64,000 nt of DNA from Streptomyces longwoodensis (lineage in GTDB: Bacteria > Actinomycetota > Actinomycetes > Streptomycetales > Streptomycetaceae), in contig NZ_KQ948555.1 of the NCBI RefSeq assembly GCF_001514125.1, positions 62,001 through 126,000 of the forward strand, in the 5' to 3' direction. Each line of letters begins with the position of its first letter. The first letter of the stretch is position 1. The position numbers were made by a program, and so were the translations under genes. Below, in pieces: positions 8,167 through 16,749 of the stretch. The notes beneath the pieces were generated by a model. The model saw only the letters and a program-made list of their open reading frames with translations. It was not told the DNA's origin and made no database searches.

Positions 8167-8996
8167 TGAGCATGTACGGGGGATACGGCACAGGTGGTTC
8201 GGGTATGTCTGGTCCCATGCAGGGATCGATGCACGGATCTCCGAGTCCGAGCGAGCACGAGACCGTCGGCGCCTACGCCCTCGGGATCCTCGACGACGCC
8301 GAGGCAACCGCTTTCGAGGCCCACCTCGCCGGCTGCGAGTGGTGCGCCCAGCAGCTCGACGAGCTGGCCGGGATGGAGCCGATGCTCGCCGCGCTCGCGG
8401 ACCTGCCCGGGACCGGCACGCCGGCGATCGGCGAGTCCCTGTCCGCACGGCCCAGCCCACGGCTGGCGGAGCGGCTGGTCGACGAGGTGGCCGAGCGGCG
8501 CGCCCAGAAGCGCCGGCGCTCCTTCTACATGGTCGCGGCCGCGGCGGCGCTGATCGTCGGCGGCCCGCTCACCGCGGTCGCGGTGACCGGCGGCGACGAG
8601 GGCGGCGGCAAGGCGCCCGTGGCGAGCGCGAGCAACCCGGCGCGGTCGGTGTTCAACACGCTCAGTGACAAGCTGACCGCCACCGACGCGGGCACCAAGG
8701 TCACCGGGACCGTGGCGCTCCAGGACAAGGCGTGGGGCACCGAGACCGTCGTCGAACTGAAGAACGTCACCGGGCCGCAGAAGTGCTCGCTCATCGCCGT
8801 CGGCAAGAACGGCGAGCGCGAGACCGCCTCGTCCTGGTCGGTGCCCGAGTGGGGCTACGGCATCCCCAACGCCAAGACCGACCAGGCCAAGCAGCCGCTG
8901 TACGTCCAGGGCGGCGTGTCGATGCCGGTGAACGACATCGACCACTTCGAGGTCATGACCTTCGACGGCAAGAAGCTCCTCGAGATCGACGCGTAG
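8166..8996 (+). CDS. rsuA: zinc-binding membrane anti-sigma factor (RsuA type)
   Basis: 276 residues, starting at an ATG that shares a base with the sigU stop; GGAGGAGCGG lies about 14 nt upstream. The N-terminal cytoplasmic anti-sigma domain carries H53-x3-C57-x2-C60 (HLAGCEWC) with a further His at 31, the ZAS/zf-HC2 pattern. A single membrane helix follows at about 120-142 (YMVAAAAALIVGGPLTAVAV) and then an extracytoplasmic anti-sigma-K-like domain of about 130 residues. It should hold SigU inactive at the membrane until proteolysis or redox change. The N-terminal 28 residues are Gly/Met/Ser-rich and poorly conserved-looking. Confidence 0.88.
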   Translation: MSMYGGYGTGGSGMSGPMQGSMHGSPSPSEHETVGAYALGILDDAEATAFEAHLAGCEWCAQQLDELAGMEPMLAALADLPGTGTPAIGESLSARPSPRLAERLVDEVAERRAQKRRRSFYMVAAAAALIVGGPLTAVAVTGGDEGGGKAPVASASNPARSVFNTLSDKLTATDAGTKVTGTVALQDKAWGTETVVELKNVTGPQKCSLIAVGKNGERETASSWSVPEWGYGIPNAKTDQAKQPLYVQGGVSMPVNDIDHFEVMTFDGKKLLEIDA

Positions 8997-9060
8997 CTTC
9001 CGCGCACCGGCCCCCTTCGCGTACGGTTGACGGCTGCCCAGCACGTCAGAAGGGGGCCCG

Positions 9061-11451
9061 GTGGCCGCTCAGGCTCAGCAGGACAACGCGGTCGACTCGG
9101 TCCGGGGCGAGCACGACTCCGTGCGCGACCGAGAGATCCGCGGGGAACAGGAACACCTGGACCGGGTGTACCGGCGGCTCGAGGAGAAGATCCACGAGGC
9201 CGAGTTCCTCATGAACGACGCGGCGCAGCGCGGCCAGGTCGGCACGCCCGGCGCGCTCGCCGAGCGGGACGCCCAGGTCTTCCGCGCCGGCATCCACCTC
9301 AACCGGCTCAACAACGAGTTCGAGGACTTCCTCTTCGGCCGGATCGACCTGCTGCCGGGCAAGGACGGCAAGAAGGGTCCGGACGGCGCCTACACCGCCG
9401 TCGAGCCGGCCGAGGGCGCGGTACGGCCCGACGGCACCGCCGACATCGCCGAGACCCTGCACATCGGCCGGATCGGCGTCCTCGACCAGGACTACGCCCC
9501 GCTGGTCATCGACTGGCGGGCCCCGGCCGCCGCGCCGTTCTACCGGTCCACGCCCGTGGACCCCGGCCGGGTCGTGCGCCGCCGGGTCATCCGCTCCAAG
9601 GGCCGCCGCGTCCTCGGCGTCGAGGACGACCTCATGCGGCCCGAGCTGACCGCCTCCCTCGACGGCCGGGAGCTGCCCGTCATCGGCGACGGCGCCCTGA
9701 TGGCCGCCCTCGGGCAGGCCCGCGGCCACACCATGCGCGACATCGTGGCCTCCATCCAGGCCGAGCAGGACCTGGTCATCCGGGCCCCCGCCGCGTCCGT
9801 GACGTACGTCGAGGGCGGCCCCGGCACCGGCAAGACGGCCGTCGCGCTGCACCGCGCCGCCTACCTGCTCTACCAGGACCGGCGCCGGTACTCGGGCGGC
9901 ATCCTGATCGTGTCGCCGACGCCCCTGCTGGTCGCCTACACCGAGGGCGTCCTGCCCTCCCTCGGCGAGGAGGGCCAGGTCGCGATCCGCGCGATCGGCT
10001 CGCTGGCCGTGGACGCCGTGGGCGCCGAGGCCACGCTGTACGACTCGCCCGCAGTGGCCCGCGCCAAGGGCTCGTCGCGGATGCTGAAGGTGCTGCGCAA
10101 GGCGGCGCGGGGAGCGCTGGAGCTGGGCCGCGGCGCCGGCGCGCCCGCCGGTCAGCTCACCTTCGACGGGGGCGACGCGGCCGGCACGCCGGGCGCCCCC
10201 GCCGGTCCGCCCACCCGGCTGCGGGTCGTCGCCTTCGGGCGGCGCCTCGAACTGGACGCCGCCGCGCTGGACCGCGTCCGCCGCACGGCCCTCGGCGGCA
10301 CCGCCCCGGTCAACCTGCTGCGCCCGCGCGCCCGCAAGCTGCTGCTCGACGCGCTGTGGGAGCAGTCGGGGGCCGCCGGCCGGCAGACCGACCCGGAGCT
10401 GGCCGCCGAGCTGCGCTCCTCCTTCGACGACGACATCACCTCCGAGGACTCCTTCACCGGGTTCCTGGACGCCTGGTGGCCGGAACTGACCCCCCGGGGC
10501 GTGCTGGCCGCCATGGCCGACGAGCGCCGCCTGGGCCGCTGGGCGCGCCGGGTCCTCAACCCCGGCGAGGTCCGCAAGGTCGCCCGGTCGCTGAGGCGGG
10601 ACGGGTACTCCGTGCACGACATCGCCCTGCTCGACGAGCTCCAGGCGGTGCTCGGCGTCCCGGCGCGCCCGCGCAGGAAGCGCGAACTGGACCCGCTGGA
10701 CCAGCTCACCGGCCTGGAGGAGCTGATGCCGGTGCGCGAGGAGTCGCAGCGCGAGCGGGCCGAGCGGCTGGCCCAGGAGCGCACCGAGTACGCCCACGTG
10801 ATCGTGGACGAGGCGCAGGACCTCACGCCGATGCAGTGGCGCATGGTCGGCCGCCGCGGCCGGCACGCCACCTGGACGGTCGTCGGCGACCCGGCGCAAT
10901 CCTCCTGGTCCGATCCGGACGAGGCGGCCGCGGCCCGCGACGAGGCCCTGGGCACCCGGCCCCGGCGCCGCTTCCGGCTGACGGTGAACTACCGCAACCC
11001 GGCCGAGATCGCCGAGCTGGCCGCGAAGGTGCTGGCGCTGGCCATGCCGGGCGCCGAGTCGCCGTCGGCGGTCCGTTCGACGGGCGTGGTGCCGCGCTTC
11101 GCGGTCGTGCGGGAGGCGCTGGGCGCGACCGTGCGGGCCGAGGCCGAGCGGCTGCTGGAGCGGGTCGAGGGCACGGTCGGCGTGGTCGTCGCCATGAACC
11201 GGCGCGAGGAGGCCCGGCGCTGGCTGGCCGGGCTCGGCGACCGGGTGGTGGCGCTCGGCAGCCTGGAGGCCAAGGGCCTGGAGTACGACGCGACGGTGGT
11301 CGTCTCGCCCGCGGAGATCGCGGACGAGTCCCCGGCGGGCCTGCGGGTGCTGTACGTCGCGCTGACCCGGGCCACCCAGCAGCTCACGGTCGTCTCGGGG
11401 GACCGGGACGAACCGGACGTACAGGGTGTTCCGGACCTGCTGAGGGACTGA
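9061..11451 (+). CDS. HelD-type UvrD/SF1 helicase-like ATPase
   Basis: 796 residues from a GTG after AGAAGGGGG. An N-terminal coiled-coil arm (about 1-90, EQEHLDRVYRRLEEKIHEAE) precedes a split SF1 ATPase: Walker A GGPGTGKTAV at about 252-261, DEAQDLTPMQW at about 582-592, motif QSS near 616 and a C-terminal YVALTRATQQLTVV. This layout is that of HelD, which binds RNA polymerase, enters the primary and secondary channels and frees stalled enzyme using ATP. A related actinobacterial group (HelR) protects against rifamycins; I see no rifamycin-associated inverted repeat upstream, so plain HelD is preferred. It is 64 nt downstream of rsuA. Confidence 0.87.
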   Translation: MAAQAQQDNAVDSVRGEHDSVRDREIRGEQEHLDRVYRRLEEKIHEAEFLMNDAAQRGQVGTPGALAERDAQVFRAGIHLNRLNNEFEDFLFGRIDLLPGKDGKKGPDGAYTAVEPAEGAVRPDGTADIAETLHIGRIGVLDQDYAPLVIDWRAPAAAPFYRSTPVDPGRVVRRRVIRSKGRRVLGVEDDLMRPELTASLDGRELPVIGDGALMAALGQARGHTMRDIVASIQAEQDLVIRAPAASVTYVEGGPGTGKTAVALHRAAYLLYQDRRRYSGGILIVSPTPLLVAYTEGVLPSLGEEGQVAIRAIGSLAVDAVGAEATLYDSPAVARAKGSSRMLKVLRKAARGALELGRGAGAPAGQLTFDGGDAAGTPGAPAGPPTRLRVVAFGRRLELDAAALDRVRRTALGGTAPVNLLRPRARKLLLDALWEQSGAAGRQTDPELAAELRSSFDDDITSEDSFTGFLDAWWPELTPRGVLAAMADERRLGRWARRVLNPGEVRKVARSLRRDGYSVHDIALLDELQAVLGVPARPRRKRELDPLDQLTGLEELMPVREESQRERAERLAQERTEYAHVIVDEAQDLTPMQWRMVGRRGRHATWTVVGDPAQSSWSDPDEAAAARDEALGTRPRRRFRLTVNYRNPAEIAELAAKVLALAMPGAESPSAVRSTGVVPRFAVVREALGATVRAEAERLLERVEGTVGVVVAMNRREEARRWLAGLGDRVVALGSLEAKGLEYDATVVVSPAEIADESPAGLRVLYVALTRATQQLTVVSGDRDEPDVQGVPDLLRD

Positions 11452-11531
11452 CGCCAGTGGTCCGTCCCGACTGTTTCCGGTGAACCTCGCCGACGGGAAT
11501 GGGTGTGCGGCATCCGTTTGTTAGCCTGGGT

Positions 11532-11670
11532 GTGGCACCGGCCCGATCCAAGCCCCCGGGCCCAACCTTCGTCGCTACGAGCGACCACTTGCCGCGAGGC
11601 GAGCATGGCGGGTCGGTGCCACTTGACCGTCGAGAGACCCACGTCCTTGGTGACGTGGGTCTCTTTCTTT
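11532..11670 (+). ncRNA. candidate structured RNA ending in an intrinsic terminator
   Basis: A 14-bp closing stem pairs 11532-11545 (GTGGCACCGGCCCG) with 11609-11622 (CGGGTCGGTGCCAC, one G-U). Inside are hairpins GTCGCT-ACG-AGCGAC (11571-11585) and CTTGCC-GCGA-GGCGAG (11588-11603). A TAGCCT -10 box at 11522-11527 would start transcription at the first base of the closing stem, and a strong terminator follows at 11633-11670. It sits alone in the 399-bp gap between the helicase and malic enzyme genes. It could be a trans-acting small RNA or a leader/attenuator of the malic enzyme gene 180 nt downstream. It does not match a riboswitch class I know. Confidence 0.6.
11633..11670 (+). terminator. 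intrinsic terminator
   Basis: AGAGACCCACGTC (11633-11645) pairs perfectly with GACGTGGGTCTCT (11652-11664) over a 6-nt loop and runs into TTTCTTTT, a textbook rho-independent terminator and rare in such clean form in this GC-rich DNA. It ends the candidate RNA and any readthrough from the helicase gene. Confidence 0.92.
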
Positions 11671-11850
11671 TGGCCGAGCGCGCCCCGTACCCTCTCGCAT
11701 GGTGGAATACTTTTTCCGATCCGACCGGTCGTGCGCCGCGCCCCGTGAACAAAACGTCCGCAACCCGGGGCGGCTACCCCGTACTCAGGGGTAGGTGCGA
11801 CGATCGGACGGCACAACTTCGCGACACGGTGAAAGCAGAGGAAGTCGGCC

Positions 11851-13266
11851 ATGGCAACGGCGCCCAGCGTCTCCTACTCGATGACGATCCGGCTGGAGGT
11901 CCCCGCGAGCGGGACCGCCGTCTCGCAGCTCACCAACGCCGTGGAGTCCTCCGGAGGCTCGGTGACCGGCCTCGACGTGACCGCGTCCGGCCACGAGAAG
12001 CTCCGCATCGACGTCACCATCGCGGCCACCTCGACCGGCCACGCCGACGAGATCGTCGAGAAGCTGCGCGGCATCGAGGGCGTCACCCTCGGCAAGGTCT
12101 CGGACCGTACGTTCCTGATGCACCTCGGCGGCAAGATCGAGATGCAGTCCAAGCACCCCATCCGCAACCGTGACGACCTCTCCATGGTCTACACGCCCGG
12201 TGTGGCCCGCGTCTGCATGGCGATCGCCGAGAACCCCGAGGACGCCCGCCGGCTGACCATCAAGCGCAACTCCGTTGCGGTCGTGACGGACGGCTCCGCC
12301 GTGCTGGGCCTGGGCAACATCGGCCCCAAGGCCGCGCTGCCCGTGATGGAGGGCAAGGCCGCCCTGTTCAAGCGGTTCGCCGGCATCGACGCCTGGCCGC
12401 TGTGCCTGGACACCCAGGACACCGACGCGATCGTGGAGATCGTCAAGGCGATCGCCCCCGGCTTCGCCGGCATCAACCTCGAGGACATCTCCGCGCCCCG
12501 CTGCTTCGAGATCGAGGCCCGGCTGCGCGAGGCCCTCGACATCCCCGTCTTCCACGACGACCAGCACGGCACCGCGATCGTCGTCCTCGCCGCCCTGACC
12601 AACGCGCTGCGCGTGGTCGGCAAGGGCATCGGGGACGTGCGGGTCGTCATGTCCGGCGCGGGCGCGGCCGGCACGGCCATCCTCAAGCTGCTGCTCGCCG
12701 CGGGCGTGAAGAACGCCGTCGTCGCCGACATCCACGGCGTCGTGCACACCGGCCGCGCGGACCTGGTGGACGCCCCGGCCGACTCGGCGCTGCGCTGGAT
12801 CGCCGACAACACCAACCCGGAGAACCTCACCGGCACCCTCAAGGAGGCCGTGCGCGGCGCCGACGTCTTCATCGGCGTCTCCGCCCCGAACGTCCTGGAC
12901 GGCGACGACGTGGCCGCCATGGCCGACGGCGCGATCGTCTTCGCGCTCGCGAACCCCGACCCCGAGGTGGACCCGGCGGTCGCCCGGCAGACGGCGGCCG
13001 TGGTGGCCACCGGCCGCTCGGACTTCCCGAACCAGATCAACAACGTGCTGGTCTTCCCGGGCGTCTTCCGCGGCCTGCTGGACGCGCAGTCCCGCACCGT
13101 CAACACCGAGATGATGCTCGCGGCCGCGAAGGCCCTGGCGGACGTGGTCACCGAGGACGAGCTGAACCCGAACTACATCGTCCCCAGCGTCTTCAACGAC
13201 AAGGTCGCGGGCGCGGTCGCCGGCGCGGTGCGCGAGGCGGCGAAGGCGGCGGGCGCGACGGCGTAG
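11851..13266 (+). CDS. NAD-dependent malic enzyme with N-terminal ACT-like domain
   Basis: 471 residues. An ACT-like regulatory domain (about 8-85) precedes the malic enzyme N-domain (KHPIRNRDDLSMVYTPGVAR; VTDGSAVLGLGNIGP; LEDISAPRCFEIE; FHDDQHGTAIV) and NAD-binding domain (SGAGAAGTAI at about 267-276). It oxidatively decarboxylates malate to pyruvate in the cytoplasm, supplying pyruvate and reducing power. The small size and ACT domain match the Streptomyces NAD-dependent enzyme; cofactor preference is known from the family, not seen directly. GAGGAAG precedes the ATG. The preceding structured RNA may influence its expression. Confidence 0.92.
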   Translation: MATAPSVSYSMTIRLEVPASGTAVSQLTNAVESSGGSVTGLDVTASGHEKLRIDVTIAATSTGHADEIVEKLRGIEGVTLGKVSDRTFLMHLGGKIEMQSKHPIRNRDDLSMVYTPGVARVCMAIAENPEDARRLTIKRNSVAVVTDGSAVLGLGNIGPKAALPVMEGKAALFKRFAGIDAWPLCLDTQDTDAIVEIVKAIAPGFAGINLEDISAPRCFEIEARLREALDIPVFHDDQHGTAIVVLAALTNALRVVGKGIGDVRVVMSGAGAAGTAILKLLLAAGVKNAVVADIHGVVHTGRADLVDAPADSALRWIADNTNPENLTGTLKEAVRGADVFIGVSAPNVLDGDDVAAMADGAIVFALANPDPEVDPAVARQTAAVVATGRSDFPNQINNVLVFPGVFRGLLDAQSRTVNTEMMLAAAKALADVVTEDELNPNYIVPSVFNDKVAGAVAGAVREAAKAAGATA

Positions 13267-13645
13267 GCGCCCGGCGCACCGGTACGGCCCGCGCGCCCTG
13301 GCCAGGCTGTGGAGCCCGGCCCTCCGCACTACCGCCGCGGGGGGCGTACGGTACATACGGGTCGCGGAGGATCCGGGCAGGTGTGAGCACCGCCACGGTC
13401 CCCCGCACCGGCGCGTCGTGGAACCACCTGGGCTCGGACGCCCTCTAGGGTGGCGGCCGGGCCGGCGCCCTTCGTGTGACTCCCCAGGGTGTTCTCACGA
13501 CTCCTACGGGTGCCGGATTGGCTTTACCGCCGCAGGTGGGGGCAGGATGCGTCCCTGGGCGCGAGCGCATCGGCATCGCAGTGCCTCGTGTGCGGCTCCG
13601 CCGCGTGGCACGCCCCAACGGCAAGAAAGACACGGGAGTAACAAC
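13267..13645 (+). other. intergenic region before hupA
   Basis: 379 bp with no convincing gene. It must hold the hupA promoter; a TAGGGT -10-like box is at 13446-13451 and an AG-rich ribosome-binding site at 13634-13638, but no confident -35 partner was found. Nothing else notable seen. Confidence 0.5.
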
Positions 13646-13927
13646 ATGAACCGCAGTGAGCTGGTGGCCGCGCTGGCCGACCGCGCCGAGGTGACCCGCA
13701 AGGACGCCGACGCCGTCCTGGCCGCGTTCGCCGAGGTCGTCGGCGACATCGTCTCCAAGGGCGACGAGAAGGTCACCATCCCCGGCTTCCTGACCTTCGA
13801 GCGCACCCACCGTGCCGCTCGCACCGCGCGCAACCCGCAGACCGGCGACCCGATCCAGATCCCGGCCGGCTACAGCGTGAAGGTCTCCGCGGGCTCGAAG
13901 CTGAAGGAAGCCGCGAAGGGCAAGTGA
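13646..13927 (+). CDS. hupA: HU-family nucleoid protein
   Basis: 93 residues, the full length of a canonical HU. It begins MNRSELVAALADRAEVTRKD and carries the beta-arm region GDEKVTIPGFLTFERTHRAA with the RNPQTGDPIQIPA DNA-wrapping tip. It lacks the long lysine-rich tail of the second Streptomyces HU (HupS), so it is the vegetative HupA type. It binds and bends DNA non-specifically in the nucleoid. GGGAG 8 nt before the ATG fixes the start. It is monocistronic, with a terminator at 13967-13997 shared with convergent murA. Confidence 0.95.
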   Translation: MNRSELVAALADRAEVTRKDADAVLAAFAEVVGDIVSKGDEKVTIPGFLTFERTHRAARTARNPQTGDPIQIPAGYSVKVSAGSKLKEAAKGK

Positions 13928-13966
13928 GCCGCGCCCCCTCAGGGGGGTGTCGCACGGCACGCCGAT

Positions 13967-13997
13967 GGGGCGGTCACCCGAGTCCGGGTGCCGCCCC
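13967..13997. terminator. bidirectional terminator hupA / murA
   Basis: GGGGCGG-(T bulge)-CACCCG pairs with CGGGTG-CCGCCCC around a short loop, lying 40 nt after hupA and 66 nt beyond the murA stop on the opposite strand. Confidence 0.75.
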
Positions 13998-14062
13998 TTC
14001 GCCGTACGCGCGTGCCCACACGAGGACGCCGACCCGGCGGGTGAGCGCCCTCGCGTGGACCG

Positions 14063-15409
14063 CTAGCCGAGCGCCTTGCCGGGCAGCTCGACCTTCGCGC
14101 CGAGCTCCACGAGCTTGTCCATGAAGTTCTCGTAGCCGCGGTTGATCAGGTCGATGCCGTGGACCCGGGACGTGCCCTGCGCAGCGAGGGCGGCGATGAG
14201 GTACGAGAAGCCGCCGCGCAGGTCGGGGATGACCAGGTCGGCGCCCTGCAGCCGGGTCGGTCCGGAGACGACCGCCGAGTGCAGGAAGTTGCGCTGGCCG
14301 AAGCGGCAGTCGGAGCCGCCCAGGCACTCGCGGTAGAGCTGGATGTGCGCGCCCATCTGGTTGAGCGCGGAGGTGAAGCCCAGCCGGGACTCGTAGACCG
14401 TCTCGTGGACGATGGACAGTCCCGTGGCCTGGGTGAGCGCCACGACCAGCGGCTGCTGCCAGTCGGTCTGGAAGCCGGGGTGCACGTCCGTCTCCAGCGC
14501 GATCGACTTCAGCTGGCCGCCGGGGTGCCAGAAGCGGATGCCCTCGTCGTCGATCTCGAAGGCACCGCCCACCTTCCGGTAGGTGTTGAGGAACGTCATC
14601 ATCGAGCGCTGCTGCGCGCCGCGGACGTAGATGTTGCCCTCGGTCGCCAGCGCCGCGGACGCCCAGGAGGCGGCCTCCAGGCGGTCCGACAGGGCGCGGT
14701 GGGTGTAGCCGCCGAGCTTGTCGACACCGGTGATGCGGATGGTCCGGTCGGTGTCCATCGCGATGATCGCGCCCATCTTCTGCAGCACGCAGATGAGGTC
14801 CTCGATCTCGGGCTCGACCGCCGCGTTGGACAGCACGGTGACGCCCTCGGCCAGCACGGCCGTCAGCAGCACCTGCTCGGTCGCGCCGACGGACGGGTAC
14901 GGCAGCCGGATCTTCGTGCCGCGCAGGCCCTTGGGGGCCTCCAGGTACTGCCCGTCGGCCCGCTTCTCGATGACCGCGCCGAACTGCCGCAGCACGTCGA
15001 AGTGGAAGTCGATGGGCCGGCCGCCGATGTCGCAGCCGCCGAGACCGGGGATGAAGGCGTGCCCGAGGCGGTGCAGCAGCGGGCCGCAGAACAGGATCGG
15101 GATGCGGCTCGACCCGGCGTGGGCATCGATGTCGGCGACGTTCGCGCTCTCGACGTAGGTCGGGTCGAGGACCAGCTCGCCCGGTTCCTCGCCCGGACGG
15201 ACCGTCACGCCGTGCAGCTGGAGCAGCCCGCGCACGACGCGCACGTCACGGATGTCCGGGACGTTGCGCAGCCGGCTCGGCGCGCTGCCCAGCAGGGCGG
15301 CCACCATGGCCTTCGGTACGAGGTTCTTCGCACCGCGGACACGGATCTCGCCCTCCAGCGGGGTCCCGCCGTGGACAAGCAGTACGTCATCAGCGCCGTT
15401 GACGGTCAT
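14063..15409 (-). CDS. murA: UDP-GlcNAc 1-carboxyvinyltransferase
   Basis: 448 residues from ATG 15407-15409 (MTVNGADDVLLVHGGTPLEG). Catalyses enolpyruvyl transfer from PEP to UDP-GlcNAc, first step of peptidoglycan precursor synthesis, in the cytoplasm. Key residues visible: K28-N29 in RGAKN and the active-site loop cysteine C126 in PGLGGCDIGGRPID, so this enzyme is of the fosfomycin-targeted Cys type, unlike the Asp variant of mycobacteria. The two-fold EPT repeat spans the protein. A TACTCT -10 box lies about 45 nt upstream. Streptomyces usually have a second MurA elsewhere. Confidence 0.95.
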   Translation of the reverse strand: MTVNGADDVLLVHGGTPLEGEIRVRGAKNLVPKAMVAALLGSAPSRLRNVPDIRDVRVVRGLLQLHGVTVRPGEEPGELVLDPTYVESANVADIDAHAGSSRIPILFCGPLLHRLGHAFIPGLGGCDIGGRPIDFHFDVLRQFGAVIEKRADGQYLEAPKGLRGTKIRLPYPSVGATEQVLLTAVLAEGVTVLSNAAVEPEIEDLICVLQKMGAIIAMDTDRTIRITGVDKLGGYTHRALSDRLEAASWASAALATEGNIYVRGAQQRSMMTFLNTYRKVGGAFEIDDEGIRFWHPGGQLKSIALETDVHPGFQTDWQQPLVVALTQATGLSIVHETVYESRLGFTSALNQMGAHIQLYRECLGGSDCRFGQRNFLHSAVVSGPTRLQGADLVIPDLRGGFSYLIAALAAQGTSRVHGIDLINRGYENFMDKLVELGAKVELPGKALG

Positions 15410-15653
15410 GAATCTCGCGTTCCGTGGAGTGGGGCAAGGGCCAGAGGAGACAGAGTAATCGCCGTGCACCCCCCTGCCGTAAGCCCGAGGACCGCCCAGT
15501 CACGTCATGGCTGTGTCACAACACGAACGGTTCCGCGGCGGGCACGTGCGGTCACCGGTGCCGGTGTGCGCCCGCGGGTGCGCTCGTGAGCCCTGACCTG
15601 CCTTCACCCCCGTGCCCGCATTGCCTCCCCATGCGGCGGGAAGATGCGGGATC

Positions 15654-16235
15654 ATGTCTGGCATGACCGAGGTGTCCTCGCTCACAGGGCGGCTGCTCGT
15701 GGCCACCCCCGCCCTGGCGGACCCGAACTTCGACCGCGCGGTGGTGCTGCTCCTCGACCACGACGAGGAGGGCTCCCTCGGTGTGGTCCTCAACCGCCCG
15801 ACGCCGGTCGGCGTGGGCGACATCCTCGAAGGCTGGGCCGAACTCACGGGCGAACCCGGCGTCGTCTTCCAGGGCGGCCCGGTGTCCCTCGACTCGGCCC
15901 TCGGCGTGGCGGTGATCCCCGGCGGGTCCTCCGGCGACGGTGTCCCCCTCGGCTGGCGGCGCGTGCACGGCGCGATCGGGCTCGTCGACCTGGAGGCCCC
16001 GCCGGAGCTGCTCGCCTCGGCCCTCGGCTCCCTGCGCATCTTCGCCGGGTACGCCGGCTGGGGCCCGGGACAGCTGGAGGACGAGCTGGCCGAGGGCGCC
16101 TGGTACGTCGTCGAGTCCGAACCCGGTGACGTGTCCTCGCCGGTCCCCGAGAGGCTGTGGCGGGAAGTGCTGCGCCGCCAGCGCAACGAGCTGGCGATGG
16201 TGGCCACGTACCCGGACGACCCGTCGCTCAACTGA
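15654..16235 (+). CDS. YqgE/AlgH family protein (DUF179)
   Basis: 193 residues if started at ATG 15654, or 190 from ATG 15663 (MTEVSSLTGRLLVATPALAD). The domain spans essentially the whole protein: DPNFDRAVVLLLDHDEEGSL, GVVLNRPTPVG, VFQGGPVSLDSALG and IFAGYAGWGPGQLEDEL are the family's conserved blocks. Function is not established in actinobacteria; AlgH was named for an alginate regulator in Pseudomonas. GGGAAG at 15638-15643 suits the 15654 start better. It is divergent from murA and 29 nt upstream of the leaderless DUF3039 gene. Confidence 0.9.
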   Translation: MSGMTEVSSLTGRLLVATPALADPNFDRAVVLLLDHDEEGSLGVVLNRPTPVGVGDILEGWAELTGEPGVVFQGGPVSLDSALGVAVIPGGSSGDGVPLGWRRVHGAIGLVDLEAPPELLASALGSLRIFAGYAGWGPGQLEDELAEGAWYVVESEPGDVSSPVPERLWREVLRRQRNELAMVATYPDDPSLN

Positions 16236-16264
16236 TGCCCGGCCGCTTCAGTACTCTTGGCCGT

Positions 16265-16555
16265 ATGAGCACTCTCGAGCCCGAGCGCGGAACCGGTACG
16301 GGGACCCTCGTCGAGCCGACGCCGCAGGTGTCGCACGGTGACGGCGACCACGAGCGCTTCGCCCACTACGTCCAGAAGGACAAGATCATGGCGAGCGCCC
16401 TCGACGGCACCCCCGTCGTGGCGCTGTGCGGCAAGGTCTGGGTGCCGGGCCGCGATCCCAAGAAGTACCCGGTGTGCCCCATGTGCAAGGAGATCTACGA
16501 GTCCATGGGCGCCGGCGGCAACGACGGCCAGGGCGGCGGCGACGGCAAGAGCTGA
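16265..16555 (+). CDS. DUF3039 protein with CxxC motif
   Basis: 96 residues. The core HYVQKDKIMASALDGTPVVA, ALCGKVWVPGRDPKKYPVCP and MCKEIYE is that of actinobacterial DUF3039, with a lone Cys and a CPMC pair that could bind zinc. The C-terminal tail is Gly-rich. Function unknown. A TACTCT -10 box (16252-16257) ends 7 nt before the ATG and there is no ribosome-binding site, so the mRNA is probably leaderless. Confidence 0.88.
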   Translation: MSTLEPERGTGTGTLVEPTPQVSHGDGDHERFAHYVQKDKIMASALDGTPVVALCGKVWVPGRDPKKYPVCPMCKEIYESMGAGGNDGQGGGDGKS

Positions 16556-16627
16556 CCCCGGCCCCGCGGACCGGTTCCCGCTCGGCATCCGGTGCGACGG
16601 TGTTCGTCGGTCCCCCGTTCGACGGCA

Positions 16628-16663
16628 GGCCCCCGAGGTGCGTGGACGCGCGCCCCGGGGGCC
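16628..16663 (+). terminator. terminator after DUF3039 gene
   Basis: GGCCCCCG (16628-16635) pairs with CGGGGGCC (16656-16663) across a 20-nt loop, followed by TTCGTG. It separates the DUF3039 gene from the hexosaminidase promoter. Confidence 0.55.
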
Positions 16664-16699
16664 TTCGTGTGCCGGTGGGGAGCCGGCCGGACTTCCGCC

Positions 16700-16715
16700 A
16701 GTGGTCGAGACCTCT
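16700..16715 (+). promoter_or_regulatory. DasR-responsive element (dre) at hexosaminidase promoter
   Basis: AGTGGTCGAGACCTCT matches the palindromic dre consensus (A[GC]TGGTCTAGACCA[GC]T) at 14 of 16 positions. It abuts the -35 box at 16715-16720, a position where a bound GntR-family repressor would block transcription. GlcN-6-P releases DasR from such sites in Streptomyces, so the gene should be induced by chitin or GlcNAc breakdown. Confidence 0.75.
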
Positions 16716-16743
16716 TGTGGGCCGGTCCCGGACGTCCTAGCCT
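16715..16743 (+). promoter_or_regulatory. hexosaminidase promoter, leaderless
   Basis: TTGTGG (16715-16720), 17 nt, TAGCCT (16738-16743), then 6 nt to the GTG at 16750. The predicted transcription start coincides with the start codon. Confidence 0.65.
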
Positions 16744-16749
16744 CCCGTT

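Noticed and set aside
9061-11451. HelR-type rifamycin-resistance helicase
   Set aside because: Domain layout fits, but no rifamycin-associated inverted repeat is visible upstream; the general HelD call is safer.
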